A stretch of DNA of 64,000 nucleotides from JAZKFT01 sp965246935 (GCA_965246935.1 CBDFGC010000028.1:124001-188000), one strand, 5' to 3'; positions 1 through 9,614 are shown, counted from the stretch's first letter. The notes: a model not told the origin generated them from the letters alone. A program made the numbers and translations.

Positions 1-269
1 AGCGGTACGCCACTTTGCTTCCTGGCAATCCGGGTAACCAACAGCCAACCATTTACCAGCACATTTACCGGCAGGGCAATAAAGTAAGTAGTAATTACCA
101 TGTGGCTTACTAAGCCGGCATCCCACTGCCCAAAGGATGGTACATGATGAATGAGCAATACCGGTATTAAAAACAGGTTACTAAAAAAAGCAACCCGGCT
201 CAGAAAACGCAACATGGCGCTAAAGATAGCAGGAACGGGAATATGTAGCAGTTGCAACCGTTGTTGCAT
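1..269 (-). CDS. Partial integral membrane protein, N-terminal part only
   Basis: An open frame begins at an ATG (complement of 267-269) and leaves the window at its left edge, so about 89 codons are visible. The product starts MQQRLQLLHIPVPAI and has two strongly hydrophobic segments, at about residues 26-41 and 54-78, separated by a polar loop (HHVPSFGQWDAG). It ends inside a basic stretch (TRIARKQSG) that looks cytoplasmic. I do not recognise the family; it could be a small multi-pass membrane protein. It is divergent from the gene at 613. The absence of stops and the clear membrane pattern support a real gene, but its function cannot be given. Confidence 0.6.
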   Translation of the reverse strand, partial: MQQRLQLLHIPVPAIFSAMLRFLSRVAFFSNLFLIPVLLIHHVPSFGQWDAGLVSHMVITTYFIALPVNVLVNGWLLVTRIARKQSGVP

Positions 270-612
270 GAACGAATTGTGAGCACTGTCTGCACCCTTA
301 ACCTCTGTATACTAAGACATAAAGAGGGGTGCCTTTGTGCAATTGTCATGATAGAATTAATCGATGTATTCAAAATTATGGGTGCTCAATAGTAATTCTA
401 TCCCTGAACGGTGCTATCGCCACCCCTGTCATTTTCTTATTCAATCGATCGGCCCATAAAAATAACTACGAACCCGGTAACCCGTAATGGCTAACAGCGC
501 AAAGTTACAACCGAAGCCACCATTGACGATTCACGATACTCACCAATAATTTATTTTGCCACATCATTCCTTTTTCACATATTGCCCTTACAACTCTAAA
601 CTAACTGTCTGT
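270..612. other. Intergenic region between divergent genes
   Basis: This holds the upstream regions of a leftward membrane protein and the rightward DUF3857 gene. An in-frame TTG at 556 would add 19 residues without signal-peptide character, so it is not taken as the start. A short stretch near 520-545 (ACGATTCACGAT) resembles the ATTCACGA-type repeat seen in lpxB. Nothing else recognisable. Confidence 0.5.
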
Positions 613-2532
613 ATGAAAACCATCTTCGTGATGTTAATCCTGAGTATGGCTTATTACCCTACCCGTGCACAGGATAAGCTACTTCCCTTTGGCAAAATTG
701 ATAAGGCCGACCTGCAAATGAGTACCTGTAGCTTTGACCCCGGCGCCGAAGCGGTATGGCTGTTGGATTTGGCTGAAGTACAATACAATCTTACACCCGG
801 CCAGGTTTATATACAAACCGACCACCGTTGCCGCATTAAAATCCTGAATGACAAAGGGATTAGTAATGCAGATATCAAAATCACGTATTACAGTAAAGAT
901 AATTTTGAGGCAATTACGAAAGTGGATGGCTATGTGTATAACCTCGACGAGGCAGGCAATATCACGAATACCAAACTGGAGGACAAGCAGGTTTTTAATA
1001 AAAAGCTGACGGAACAGTATTCACAGATTTCATTTGCCATGCCCAATGTTAAAGCCGGCAGTATAGTAGAGTACCGCTATCGCAGCTATAAAAAATCGAT
1101 AGAAGATATTGACGACTGGTACTTTCAGAAAGAGTTGCCGGTGCTGTACAGTGCTTACAATTTAGTAATACCCGAGTTTTTCGATTTTACTTATAAAGTA
1201 ATACGCCGGCAGGATATGGAAACCAAAAAAAACAACGATGAAAAAGGTACCTGGTTTATTATGCGGAATATTCCGGCTTTGAAAGATGAACCCTATACCG
1301 CCGGCATTAAAGATTATTACCAGCGGGTTGATTTTCAGTTGGCTGCCATTCGTCCGACAGGTGTACCAGAAATCTCTTACCGCGGCAGTTGGGCAAAGTT
1401 GAATGAAGAAATACTGGAATGGGAAAGCTTTGGCGGGCAGCTACGAAAAAATATGCCCGGTATGGAAAGCTTAAAAACGGCGCTGAAACTTACTTCCGGC
1501 GAAAAAAATAAAATAAAGCTTATCTACAGTTATGTACAGAAAAATATGGAGTGGAACGGACGCCATGGTTTTACCTCGCAGGAAGGTATCAAACAGGCCT
1601 GGGATAAGAAAAGTGGCAGCAAAGGCGATATTAATTTGTTGCTGATCAACCTGCTGAAGGATGCCGGGCTGAAAGTATTTCCCCTGCTTACCAGCACAAA
1701 GGACAATGGGAAGGTGAACACATTATACCCTTTTCTGTATCAGTTTGACCAGGTGGTGGCCTGCGTTGAAACAACCGATGGCTCTATGCTGGTGATGGAT
1801 GCAACGGACAAATACAACCCGTATTCACTGGTGCCATACGACATACAATTTACAGATGGATTGATAATCGATAAAAAAGGTCCCGACTTTATTAACCTGG
1901 CAACTAATACGCAATTGCGTCATACGATATCCGTGCAGCTTCGTTTGGATGAAGAGGGAAAACTATCCGGTGAAGGATTAATCAGTAGCTATGATTATGG
2001 TAAAAACGTACGGTTGAACACTTACCGGAAAGGTAAATTAAAAGAAGTTTTCAGCCTGTCGGATGGTATAACGCTTATCCCTGATAGCATGGAGGTAAAG
2101 GGCACCGATAGTGATTCGTTGCCACTGGAGCAGCATCTGTGGCTAAGCGGCAGCCTGCAACCATCGGGTGGCTATGCGTTTATTCCCTATGACCTTTTTA
2201 CAGGCCTGGGCAAAAATCCGTTTACCGCCGAAAAACGGCAAACCGATATTGATTTTAATTACGCACAGAAATACACTATTACCGGAAGCGTCATCATTCC
2301 TGAAAATTATTCGTTTGACGACCTCCCCAAAAACATGCGGATGATGATGGTCGATACCAGCATTGTACTAACCCGTATTCTACAAAAAGATGATAATATC
2401 CTAAGCTATAGGGTAACGCTTGATTTTAAAAGGCCAATCTATGCCGCCGATGAATATCCGGATGTAAAAGAATTTTATAAAAAATTATATGAAGCGTTGG
2501 ATGAAAAAATAGTTTTGAAGAAGAAAAGCTGA
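613..2532 (+). CDS. DUF3857 / transglutaminase-fold exported protein
   Basis: 639 residues. The ATG at 613 is chosen because it opens a signal peptide (MKTIFVMLILSMAYYPTRA, then QDK). The N-terminal half matches the DUF3857 pattern of Bacteroidota envelope proteins (beta-rich, IKILNDKGISNADIKITYY). It is followed at roughly residues 290-380 by a transglutaminase-like region with KGDINLLLINLLKDAGLKVFPLLTS, and then a beta-rich C-terminal part. In catalytic transglutaminases a Cys lies in the GxCxD segment; here that stretch reads SGSKGDIN, with no Cys. This is therefore probably a non-enzymatic scaffold or binding member. No operon partner is evident, since the next gene is convergent. Role unknown. 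Confidence 0.85.
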   Translation: MKTIFVMLILSMAYYPTRAQDKLLPFGKIDKADLQMSTCSFDPGAEAVWLLDLAEVQYNLTPGQVYIQTDHRCRIKILNDKGISNADIKITYYSKDNFEAITKVDGYVYNLDEAGNITNTKLEDKQVFNKKLTEQYSQISFAMPNVKAGSIVEYRYRSYKKSIEDIDDWYFQKELPVLYSAYNLVIPEFFDFTYKVIRRQDMETKKNNDEKGTWFIMRNIPALKDEPYTAGIKDYYQRVDFQLAAIRPTGVPEISYRGSWAKLNEEILEWESFGGQLRKNMPGMESLKTALKLTSGEKNKIKLIYSYVQKNMEWNGRHGFTSQEGIKQAWDKKSGSKGDINLLLINLLKDAGLKVFPLLTSTKDNGKVNTLYPFLYQFDQVVACVETTDGSMLVMDATDKYNPYSLVPYDIQFTDGLIIDKKGPDFINLATNTQLRHTISVQLRLDEEGKLSGEGLISSYDYGKNVRLNTYRKGKLKEVFSLSDGITLIPDSMEVKGTDSDSLPLEQHLWLSGSLQPSGGYAFIPYDLFTGLGKNPFTAEKRQTDIDFNYAQKYTITGSVIIPENYSFDDLPKNMRMMMVDTSIVLTRILQKDDNILSYRVTLDFKRPIYAADEYPDVKEFYKKLYEALDEKIVLKKKS

Positions 2533-2571
2533 TATTATGAAATATCGCTTTTAAGAAACAGGCAGCATTAC

Positions 2572-2946
2572 CTACTTTGAAAATTCGCCAAAGTGCCAGA
2601 GTACTCCCGACGGGTCGTGCATAAAACATTCCCGTCCCCAGTCATATTGTTTAATCGGAGTTAATTTTACATTTTTATATTTCGTTGTCAGGTTTAAGGC
2701 CCAAAGCTCGTTCCAACAGCTAACAACATCTTCCACTTCTAAAAAAATCATTGAATTATCTATCCATTCCTTAACGTAAGCATCTTGTAAATAAAAGCCT
2801 AAACCTTCTTTTTTAAAATAAGACATATTATCAGATAAAATACTTTCCTGAAAACCCAGGTCCCGGTAAAAATTCCGAGAAAGTTCAAAGTTTTCCGCAC
2901 CAATGAAGGGTCGGATTGACATCACTTTATTTTCCATGGTATTCAT
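2572..2946 (-). CDS. Glyoxalase/bleomycin-resistance (VOC) family protein
   Basis: 124 residues, the normal length of a single vicinal-oxygen-chelate module. The N-terminal beta-alpha-beta unit (SIRPFIGAENFELSRNFYRDLGF) is followed by strands SYFKKEGLGFYLQD and MIFLEVEDVVSCWNELW, and the C-terminal ECFMHDPSGVLWHFGEF is the typical DPDGNxxxF-like end of the family. Many such proteins bind drugs or act as small lyases; substrate and metal use cannot be read from sequence. An alternative start lies three codons downstream (MENKV). It lies 49 bp downstream of the DUF3291 gene on the same strand and may be co-transcribed. Confidence 0.85.
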   Translation of the reverse strand: MNTMENKVMSIRPFIGAENFELSRNFYRDLGFQESILSDNMSYFKKEGLGFYLQDAYVKEWIDNSMIFLEVEDVVSCWNELWALNLTTKYKNVKLTPIKQYDWGRECFMHDPSGVLWHFGEFSK

Positions 2947-2995
2947 TGTTCATCCTGCCCGGTGCTAATACTACATTGAAAGGGTAAATTTCAGA

Positions 2996-3451
2996 TTAAA
3001 TCTGTGGTGGCAAATATTTATTTCGGAAATCGAACGCTGCCTCTGAATGCCCATATTTTTGAAGTTGATCCAGCTTCTCAACTGCTTCCTGAATGGTTGG
3101 AAATTTGCCTTCATTAATCCACCACATAGCTGTGTAAGCCTTACCAAATGTTTGAAACCACTGTTTACGACGCCGCAGAACATCGGAGTGAAAGGTTTTA
3201 TACATAAAATGTTCCAATGCCTCAATACTTTGCCACACTGACACATTTATGATGACTTGCTCGTCATCGTAAGGATTCATACCGGTGGCGTTATCGTTAT
3301 CATCTTTTAGCCGCCAAACAAAGCCATCACTACTTTCTGCTACAGAATTTACAACACTTAAATTGTCAACAAATTCTTTCATTACCGGATCATTGATGTT
3401 GACTCCTCTCATCCGTGCAACATTAATTTCGGCAATCTGATATTTCGACAT
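2996..3451 (-). CDS. DUF3291 domain-containing protein
   Basis: 151 residues. The sequence YQIAEINVARMRG at the start, then FVWRLKDDNDNATGMNPYDDEQVIINVSVWQSIEALEHFMYKT, and WFQTFGKAYTAMWWINEG at about residues 90-115 are the hallmarks of DUF3291, a dimeric alpha/beta-barrel (ferredoxin-like) family related to heme-degrading and monooxygenase-like folds. No biochemical role is established. It has no signal peptide, so it is cytoplasmic. It is followed closely on the same strand by the VOC protein, suggesting a two-gene unit. Confidence 0.85.
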   Translation of the reverse strand: MSKYQIAEINVARMRGVNINDPVMKEFVDNLSVVNSVAESSDGFVWRLKDDNDNATGMNPYDDEQVIINVSVWQSIEALEHFMYKTFHSDVLRRRKQWFQTFGKAYTAMWWINEGKFPTIQEAVEKLDQLQKYGHSEAAFDFRNKYLPPQI

Positions 3452-3647
3452 AAACTAATCTGATTTCAAAATACAATTAATACGCTATTCATCAAATAGG
3501 ATCGGAAGCAGCATGATAGCATTCCAATGATAGTAAGTAGTATAAGCAGTAATAACGTTGTTATATGTTCCGGCACTACACAAATATTCTACGGTTAAGT
3601 ATTATTCGTCTAACCACCATTTTGGTGAGCAAATATTGCGGAAAATT

Positions 3648-4844
3648 CTAAAATACTTTATCTTTATATACTGTGATCTCTTTTTCTTCCTGACCTCTTT
3701 TAACAACAAGAGGTAATTTTGTATTCTCCTCAAATATTTTTGTAAGTTTCATTATACAATCACAGTCGTTTTTACAGCCTAATGCTTTTCTATTTACTGA
3801 AATAATCTCATCGCCAATTTTCAAGCCTGCTTTGTCCGCCGATAATCCTTTAAACAGGCTTGTTACCAAAACCTTATCGTTTTTATATTCTGCTCCAAAT
3901 CCGAATGAATTCCATCCATCTTCCAAAGTTGTTTCAGGTATTGGAGAAAGGTACAGTTCATCTTCTTTAAAATTCAACGTAACAATAAAATTCTTTATTA
4001 TTGGATTTCCTATGAGGTTTTCAATGCCTGTTTTAGAATATAAAAAAGGTTTGTCTTTAAATTTAATAGCAGCTATTTCAATAGAATCTGCTTTAAAAAT
4101 GTTTGCAGTTTGAACCAACGTACCGTTACCGCCTTCTGAACGGATGCCATTTACTTCAATAACTTGTTTTGTGGAAATGTATTTTAAAGCAGTTTTTTCC
4201 GTAAGGCTAAATTGTGTAGCACTGCCTAAGTCGAACATAAACTTTTCTGTTTTTCCATCAAGCTTTGCTTCAATAAAAGGCATTAACCGGCTGTTAAAAC
4301 TCACCGGAATTTTTATAGTGTTATCTAAAAAGCGGATTTTAGAAAGCTGGTCGGAAACAATAATCTTCTTCCTGCTAAAATCGATTTGCCAGATGTAATT
4401 TTTAATAAGGCTGGCTCCAATCAAAGCTCCGCTAATCGTACATTTAATTGTTGGAGAACTGTCAAAATTCATTTGCAAAGTTGCGATGTTATAAAAAACC
4501 AGTAACCCAATTTTCAGGCTGTCAACTTTTACAACATTAATTTTTGATTTTATACCATTAGAACTTCCAACTATCTGGGAAGTTAAAACCGGGAAATTAT
4601 TTTTCTTTTGAATCTCATCTGTAATGTCATTATACCCACCTGTATCAAATATGTAATCGTAGTTTTGATTTCCAATTGTCACGTTAATGATAATTTGATT
4701 GTTGCGATATTCAAAAGGCATTTCAAAATAAAAATCTTTATTGTCAGCGCTTACTGTATTTATCCATTCCAAAACTTGTTTTGGTTTTTGAGAATAAACG
4801 TTGAATGTAAGAAAAAAAAATGTGAGTAAATATAGTATTCTCAT
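3648..4844 (-). CDS. Retropepsin-like aspartic protease with PDZ domain, exported
   Basis: 398 residues with an N-terminal signal peptide (MRILYLLTFFFLTFNVYSQ). Two aspartyl-protease half domains are visible: the first contains YIFDTGGYND near residue 65, the second KFMFDLGSATQFSL near residue 200. The second motif is D-L-G rather than D-T/S-G. A PDZ domain follows at about residues 310-375 (GLSADKAGLKIGDEIISVNRKAL). This architecture is common in Bacteroidota periplasmic or lipid-linked proteins of unknown substrate. The gene is AT-rich compared with its right-hand neighbour. It stands alone: nothing on the same strand within 150 bp. Confidence 0.85.
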   Translation of the reverse strand: MRILYLLTFFFLTFNVYSQKPKQVLEWINTVSADNKDFYFEMPFEYRNNQIIINVTIGNQNYDYIFDTGGYNDITDEIQKKNNFPVLTSQIVGSSNGIKSKINVVKVDSLKIGLLVFYNIATLQMNFDSSPTIKCTISGALIGASLIKNYIWQIDFSRKKIIVSDQLSKIRFLDNTIKIPVSFNSRLMPFIEAKLDGKTEKFMFDLGSATQFSLTEKTALKYISTKQVIEVNGIRSEGGNGTLVQTANIFKADSIEIAAIKFKDKPFLYSKTGIENLIGNPIIKNFIVTLNFKEDELYLSPIPETTLEDGWNSFGFGAEYKNDKVLVTSLFKGLSADKAGLKIGDEIISVNRKALGCKNDCDCIMKLTKIFEENTKLPLVVKRGQEEKEITVYKDKVF

Positions 4845-5113
4845 TATTTAATAAAAAACCATTTTCAGAATTTGAAGAAACAAAATGCGTAAAGAATCAG
4901 TTCGTGAAAAAACAGGTACTTTCAAATCAAATATACATACTCTTTCGATTGGCACTGGCGTTTCTATCGGAACTTGAAACTAAAGCTTCCAATCAGTACT
5001 AAATAATGATATAAATGTTGATTCTATAGGATTGCTTCGTCATTGGCTTCGGCATATGCTATGCCAGTAGTTGTAGAAACTGATCTTTTATGGTTAGTGA
5101 TACTTACTTGTAT

Positions 5114-5160
5114 AAATAAAAAGCTGGTAGCGGAGCAGTTGCTACTCCACTAACCAGCTT
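5114..5160 (-). terminator. Rho-independent terminator of the T9SS hydrolase gene
   Basis: Read leftward, AAGCTGGT...ACCAGCTT forms an interrupted stem over 5121-5160 with an inner GGAG/CTCC pairing, followed by TTTTATTTA. It lies just after the stop of the gene ending at 5178. The remaining gap 4845-5113 shows nothing recognisable. Confidence 0.7.
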
Positions 5161-5177
5161 AATCAACAAAGTGTTAT

Positions 5178-7946
5178 TTATTTCAATATCATTTTATTCT
5201 CTCCTATCACTTTTGTTCCCTGTAAACTACGAACCGTGTAGACACCTGGCATTTGTACCGGTATCTTATTAAACGTTGCACTGTTATTTTGCGTACCTGC
5301 CATTTGAGTAGCTACAGTTCTTCCCTGAGCATCCACCAATTGATAAGTGGTAATGGCTGCCTTTGCTTCCGGTAAAGTGATGGATAGTGCACCGGTTTCG
5401 TCCTGTATTTTATTTCTGGTAAATATACCTACCATGGCATTGTCAAACTTCTGAAGGGTAATAGCATTTGCAGTGTAATTATAACAATTGCCTTCGCCAC
5501 TGCATTCAATGGTGCAGTAGCCGCTCATATTCCCGTTATATTGTACAGTGATTGTATCTGTTCCCTGACCGGCAATAATAGCCAGCCGGGTGTCGGATAT
5601 TTTCCAGCTATATTTCACAGTTGTATCTCTGTTCGCAATTCCAAAACGGCGGGTTTCACCCGGTACCATCAAGCCGGTATTGCCATTTATAGTCAGTTGC
5701 CTTACAATTTTAGGTTGCGGCATGGGTTTGCCGTTGATTTCGTCCATCATACGCCAGGCGTATTCGTAGGTAAGGCTATCGTGGCGCAGGTTTGTTTCCG
5801 GTGCATACCAGGCATCCCATGGTGTTTCTTTTTCTTCACCACAATTGAAGTTTATTTTGCTTAGGTCATCATCCCACTTGCGGTTCGGATTGGGGTGTGG
5901 GCCCAAGCCCAGGGCAAGGGTGTTGGCACTTGGCTGATGGCAATGATTTTCAATTACGTTTACAAACTGCGGATCTACCAGCCAGTTAAAAATGCCTTTC
6001 ATTTTTGTACGGGTACTATCGCGTATTTCTTTAAACCCCGGATACCAGCCGCCCGGTATTAACTCAACGCTGTTATTACTCAATGGAAAAGGCATCGCCA
6101 TCTTTGTCTTCGTGGATATACCTAATATTTTCATACTAAATACCTGGCTGGGCGAATTGCCATCCTTCATTGCCGGCGTAAAGCGGATATTCGCTTTTAT
6201 AAAATCAGGATTGGCTATCAGTGCCAGTACATTAAATATCAGCAGACGCGGCTTTTTATTCATTTTTAGTTTAAAATCAAAAGCCGTACCCCCGGCTTCT
6301 CCCTGCGGTTGCAACGTACCATTAATAGCACCACTGATCATCGCAATTTTTCTACATTTTTCCGGGAAACCAATATTGCTCATAGCGGAGTAAAAACGGT
6401 CTTTATATCCCGGTGCGCCTCTGGGTGATACGTCTTCTGCCAGGTGGTGGTGATTTAATTCCTGTTTGGACGCGGTGGTATTTACCTGTTGGTTGATGCC
6501 ATCTTTTGCACCTTTCAGGCCCATACCTGCCATAGCTTTAATAAACTCCTGTTCTCCTATCGGAAATACAGATCCCAGATGCGTGGCATCCCAGCTTACC
6601 CAAAGTCTGCAATTATGATCAAGTTTATGTTTTTCCATGTAGCAAAGAGCATAGCGGCTAATAACACCACCCATACTCGGACCAACAATTACGACCTCTT
6701 CTTTACTACCCTGTGCTGCTAATTCTTCCCGGATATTGGTCAGAACCTTCACTAACACCATCGCATTGCGTTCTACATAATCGCCACCTGCCCGCATCAA
6801 TGTTCCGATTTCCATACTATCGCCGTCCGGCAATATAATGTTCCGGGTTCCTGTTTGGTAGCATGGCATATTAATAATGATGACGTCGTATCCCTGCATT
6901 CTCAATTCATCAGCAAAGTTGGAAGTACGGCCATCTCTGGTAATATACCGGAAATTATAGCGGTAAATAAAATCGGCATCTCTTTTATCGGTAGGATCAA
7001 AGCCATCCAATACAATAACTGGTTTGGAAAGGGGCTTTACACAATTGGTTGCATCATTAATACCGGCACGATAATAATAATTAATTTCCGCCTGGCCTTT
7101 TAGCGGTGTTAGTTCATCATACCCTTCAAAAGAACTGTCCGCTACTACCGTTTCCCGACGGCAGGCGCCAACTGGTAACGAGGGTATGTATTCACTGCGC
7201 ATGCTAACGGCTTTTTCTACTTCTACCATACTGGTGCTATTAAACGTATTTCCGTTTTCCAGGTGCACGGTTGCATGTAGGTTCACCAAAGCATCCTCCT
7301 GAAAATCAACAACAGCTGAGTCGTTGGCCGTAAGTGTATAGGATCCCATCCCATTACTGAAAGACAAATTCACACTGTCTACTTTAAGACCCGTATTCGC
7401 CAGCAGCATCTGAGGTATCCATTTAATAGTATGTAAGCCTGGCTTTACCTTGTCTGTCAGCAAAGTGGCTATTTGTAAACGTTTTGTAATAAAAGGAGAT
7501 CCTTTACTGTATGGATTATTATCCAATCTGCCATTACGCTTTACCAACTGTTTGTTTTTAATGGCAAGATCGTTCAACATCTGGTAGCGCATATCCATAA
7601 CTCCCACGGGAATTATTTTTCGAAAGCTTTGCCAATCGCTCATATCATCAAAATCGTCCGGCGATATCAGTTTGCCTATGGGATTGTAATGGGCCATATA
7701 CAGATCAGTATAAGCCTGCCTGAAATGCTGAAAGCCTGTAGTATCTTTTGCAGGTTCAAACGCATCAAGCCTGGCAAATGGAGCGGACCGGTCGTATAAG
7801 ATGCCTGAAGTAACAGCAGATTTGTTGACATTCTGTAAAAGGCTGTCTACAAGTTTTGTGTAGGAGGAACGGGTGTCAATGGAGACGTTTTTTGAGTTGA
7901 AAATAAAGCCAAAGAAGAGGCTCAACCCTGAGAGGAGCTTAATCAT
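5178..7946 (-). CDS. Secreted alpha/beta-hydrolase-like protein with T9SS sorting domain
   Basis: 922 residues with a hydrophobic N-terminal export signal (MIKLLSGLSLFFGFIF). The central region around residues 300-520 resembles a lipase-type alpha/beta hydrolase: PVIVLDGFDP, then a nucleophile-elbow-like VVIVGPSMGGVISRYAL, followed by WDATHLGSVFP. The last ~80 residues (LSITLPEAKAAITTYQLVDAQGRTV... ending in ENKMILK) have the beta-sandwich pattern of T9SS type A C-terminal sorting domains, so the protein is probably delivered to the cell surface or medium. Before that is an Ig/PKD-like stretch. Substrate unknown. A terminator follows directly. Confidence 0.8.
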   Translation of the reverse strand: MIKLLSGLSLFFGFIFNSKNVSIDTRSSYTKLVDSLLQNVNKSAVTSGILYDRSAPFARLDAFEPAKDTTGFQHFRQAYTDLYMAHYNPIGKLISPDDFDDMSDWQSFRKIIPVGVMDMRYQMLNDLAIKNKQLVKRNGRLDNNPYSKGSPFITKRLQIATLLTDKVKPGLHTIKWIPQMLLANTGLKVDSVNLSFSNGMGSYTLTANDSAVVDFQEDALVNLHATVHLENGNTFNSTSMVEVEKAVSMRSEYIPSLPVGACRRETVVADSSFEGYDELTPLKGQAEINYYYRAGINDATNCVKPLSKPVIVLDGFDPTDKRDADFIYRYNFRYITRDGRTSNFADELRMQGYDVIIINMPCYQTGTRNIILPDGDSMEIGTLMRAGGDYVERNAMVLVKVLTNIREELAAQGSKEEVVIVGPSMGGVISRYALCYMEKHKLDHNCRLWVSWDATHLGSVFPIGEQEFIKAMAGMGLKGAKDGINQQVNTTASKQELNHHHLAEDVSPRGAPGYKDRFYSAMSNIGFPEKCRKIAMISGAINGTLQPQGEAGGTAFDFKLKMNKKPRLLIFNVLALIANPDFIKANIRFTPAMKDGNSPSQVFSMKILGISTKTKMAMPFPLSNNSVELIPGGWYPGFKEIRDSTRTKMKGIFNWLVDPQFVNVIENHCHQPSANTLALGLGPHPNPNRKWDDDLSKINFNCGEEKETPWDAWYAPETNLRHDSLTYEYAWRMMDEINGKPMPQPKIVRQLTINGNTGLMVPGETRRFGIANRDTTVKYSWKISDTRLAIIAGQGTDTITVQYNGNMSGYCTIECSGEGNCYNYTANAITLQKFDNAMVGIFTRNKIQDETGALSITLPEAKAAITTYQLVDAQGRTVATQMAGTQNNSATFNKIPVQMPGVYTVRSLQGTKVIGENKMILK

Positions 7947-8495
7947 GATTACTGGATTTTTTGTTTAAGAAATATTGATGATGATCCTAAAATTGTCTCA
8001 TCCTACAATAAATGCTTTGAATTCACGGACAGTATCAACCCAAGTAAAAAATCGTCCATCAGTCTTATACCAAGCTTAAACGCTGTTTGTTTCACCTGAA
8101 TATTCTGTTGCGCCATCAGTCAATTACCGCAATGAAACACCCTTTTAGAACCGTTTCAGGTTAAAAGTATGTTGGAGGTTATTATGCGGAACGCAAATGT
8201 GTATGGAGTTTGAGGGAATTACGGATTTGAACAAATATTGAAAAATTAATTATGGATAGTTGCAATTGAACATCCCTTTTTCGCTATTATTTATGATTTT
8301 TATCCATTAAAATCATAAAATTTAGTGTTCTTAAAACTCAAAATGGCGAAGATGAGACGTCAATTTTTCAGCGTTAATCCGTAAATTAAAAGTTATCACT
8401 TGACTAAAGCATTAAGATAAAGCCATTTGATTTGTATTATAATCTTTTTGCGATAGGCCAGGGTCTAACGTAAGCGCTTAGGTGCAGGATGTCGT
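7947..8495. other. Intergenic region, no gene found
   Basis: About 550 bp without a convincing open frame on either strand. It contains an AT-rich inverted repeat TTTATGATTTT / AAAATCATAAA at 8289-8299 and 8308-8318, which could be an operator or a weak terminator. The promoter of the leftward T9SS gene must lie at its left end, but no clear -7 box stands out. Confidence 0.4.
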
Positions 8496-8535
8496 AAAAT
8501 AAAAAAACCGCCCCGGTAAGTACCGGGGCGGTTTT
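8496..8535 (-). terminator. Rho-independent terminator of the XRE-S24 gene
   Basis: A near-perfect 15 bp stem (AAAACCGCCCCGGTA / TACCGGGGCGGTTTT, 8504-8535) with a 2-base spacer. Read leftward it is followed by an uninterrupted T run. It lies 28 bp after the stop of the repressor gene. Confidence 0.85.
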
Positions 8536-8563
8536 ACGTAATTTAAAAAGTTAGCGTCGTGCC

Positions 8564-9316
8564 TTAGTTAACACTCTTTTTAAGATGCGATACATGCTGT
8601 TGGAGCGTATTCACAACAGTAGCCAGTTGGTTTACATCAAAACCAGGCTGCGAAAGCGGTTTACTGATAACAAGCTGCGCTTTCCAAAGTTCCATAATAT
8701 CCGCTGTGCTTACTACATAGGGCCGGTAGGCCGGATTGTCACTCACTAATGTAAGTTGCTTTTTAGCACGGCTGGTTTTTTCAATTCGTTTGTAAACGAT
8801 GCCATCACCACGGCTAACGACAATATAGGTATCAGTAGGCCTAATAGTTTCCACTTCTTCTATTTTTTCGCCCACTATAATACTACCGCTAGGTGTAGGC
8901 ATCATACTATCCCCCATAATTTCGAAGGCCCGGTAATTACCGGGCGCCAGCATTGGCAGGGTAAAAGTATTCAGTTCATCTACAAATGCAGGATCACCGT
9001 AACCCGACATATAACCGGCTATAGCTTTTACCGGTACAAATGATATAATAGCTGTACGGTCGTCCGCCATTTTGCTGGCCCGGCGCTTTTGCAGGTAAGC
9101 AAGCTTTCCGTCTGCCAGGTTTTTAAATAAAAAATCTTCCAGCGATATTTTAAACATATCACAAAGGGCTTGCATGACCTCCAGCCGCGGCTCAGCCCTT
9201 TCTTCTTCATAGGCACCAATCAGGGAGCGTTTAATGCCTAATTTTTCAGCCATTTCTTCCTGCGTAAACCCTTTTTGCTTACGCAGGTATTTTAAGTTTA
9301 ATCCAGCCTGACTCAT
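8564..9316 (-). CDS. XRE-family repressor with S24 (LexA-like) peptidase domain
   Basis: 250 residues. Residues about 5-62 form an XRE helix-turn-helix (LKYLRKQKGFTQEEMAEKLG...SLIGAYEEERAEP). Residues about 95-220 form an S24 domain with the Ser of GDSM at 137 and Lys of VYKRI at 176 as the Ser-Lys dyad, and a plausible self-cleavage Ala-Gly at 100-101 (AIAGY). This is the layout of CI/LexA-type repressors that cleave themselves after DNA damage. No phage genes are nearby, so it looks like a chromosomal regulator. Two matching 13 bp palindromes lie just before the start codon and suggest autoregulation. Divergent from surE. Confidence 0.9.
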   Translation of the reverse strand: MSQAGLNLKYLRKQKGFTQEEMAEKLGIKRSLIGAYEEERAEPRLEVMQALCDMFKISLEDFLFKNLADGKLAYLQKRRASKMADDRTAIISFVPVKAIAGYMSGYGDPAFVDELNTFTLPMLAPGNYRAFEIMGDSMMPTPSGSIIVGEKIEEVETIRPTDTYIVVSRGDGIVYKRIEKTSRAKKQLTLVSDNPAYRPYVVSTADIMELWKAQLVISKPLSQPGFDVNQLATVVNTLQQHVSHLKKSVN

Positions 9317-9318
9317 AA

Positions 9319-9353
9319 CTAATCCATTTAGTGTAAGGAGCTAAATTAATTAG
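9319..9353. promoter_or_regulatory. Tandem CTAA-N5-TTAG operators
   Basis: Two 13 bp dyad sites with the same half-sites, CTAATCCATTTAG (9319-9331) and CTAAATTAATTAG (9341-9353), are spaced 22 bp start to start, that is two helical turns. They sit 2 bp upstream of the start codon of the XRE-S24 repressor, where bound protein would block transcription. The arrangement is typical of repressor self-control; the identity of the binding protein is inferred from position. Confidence 0.65.
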
Positions 9354-9401
9354 TTTTAAGATGTAATGCAAAATTAATTTCCAAAAAATTTTACGATTTT
9401 G

Positions 9402-9429
9402 TTGTTGCCAATGGATTACTTCACCTTTG
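9402..9429 (+). promoter_or_regulatory. Candidate surE promoter (TTG ... CACCTTTG)
   Basis: A TTG at 9402 (another at 9399) lies 17-20 bp before CACCTTTG, a 6-of-8 match to the Bacteroidota -7 box TAnnTTTG. It would give a leader of about 180 nt before surE. Supported by pattern only. Confidence 0.3.
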
Positions 9430-9614
9430 TAGCATCAATTTTCAGCGGAACTGCTTTTGAACCATCATATAAGTCGTTAACCGGTTGACAGTTTTGTTTG
9501 GGTGTTTGTAACTACGAATATTGAGTTTAACTGCACACGGGAAAACCATTTACTATCCAAACAGGCATACTGGCAAAGCAATAAATTGAATAGCAGAATT
9601 TTGAATCATACACC

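Noticed and set aside
8564..9316. Prophage remnant around the XRE-S24 repressor
   Set aside because: Neighbouring genes are housekeeping (surE, lpxB) or a secreted hydrolase, with no integrase, structural gene or attachment site.
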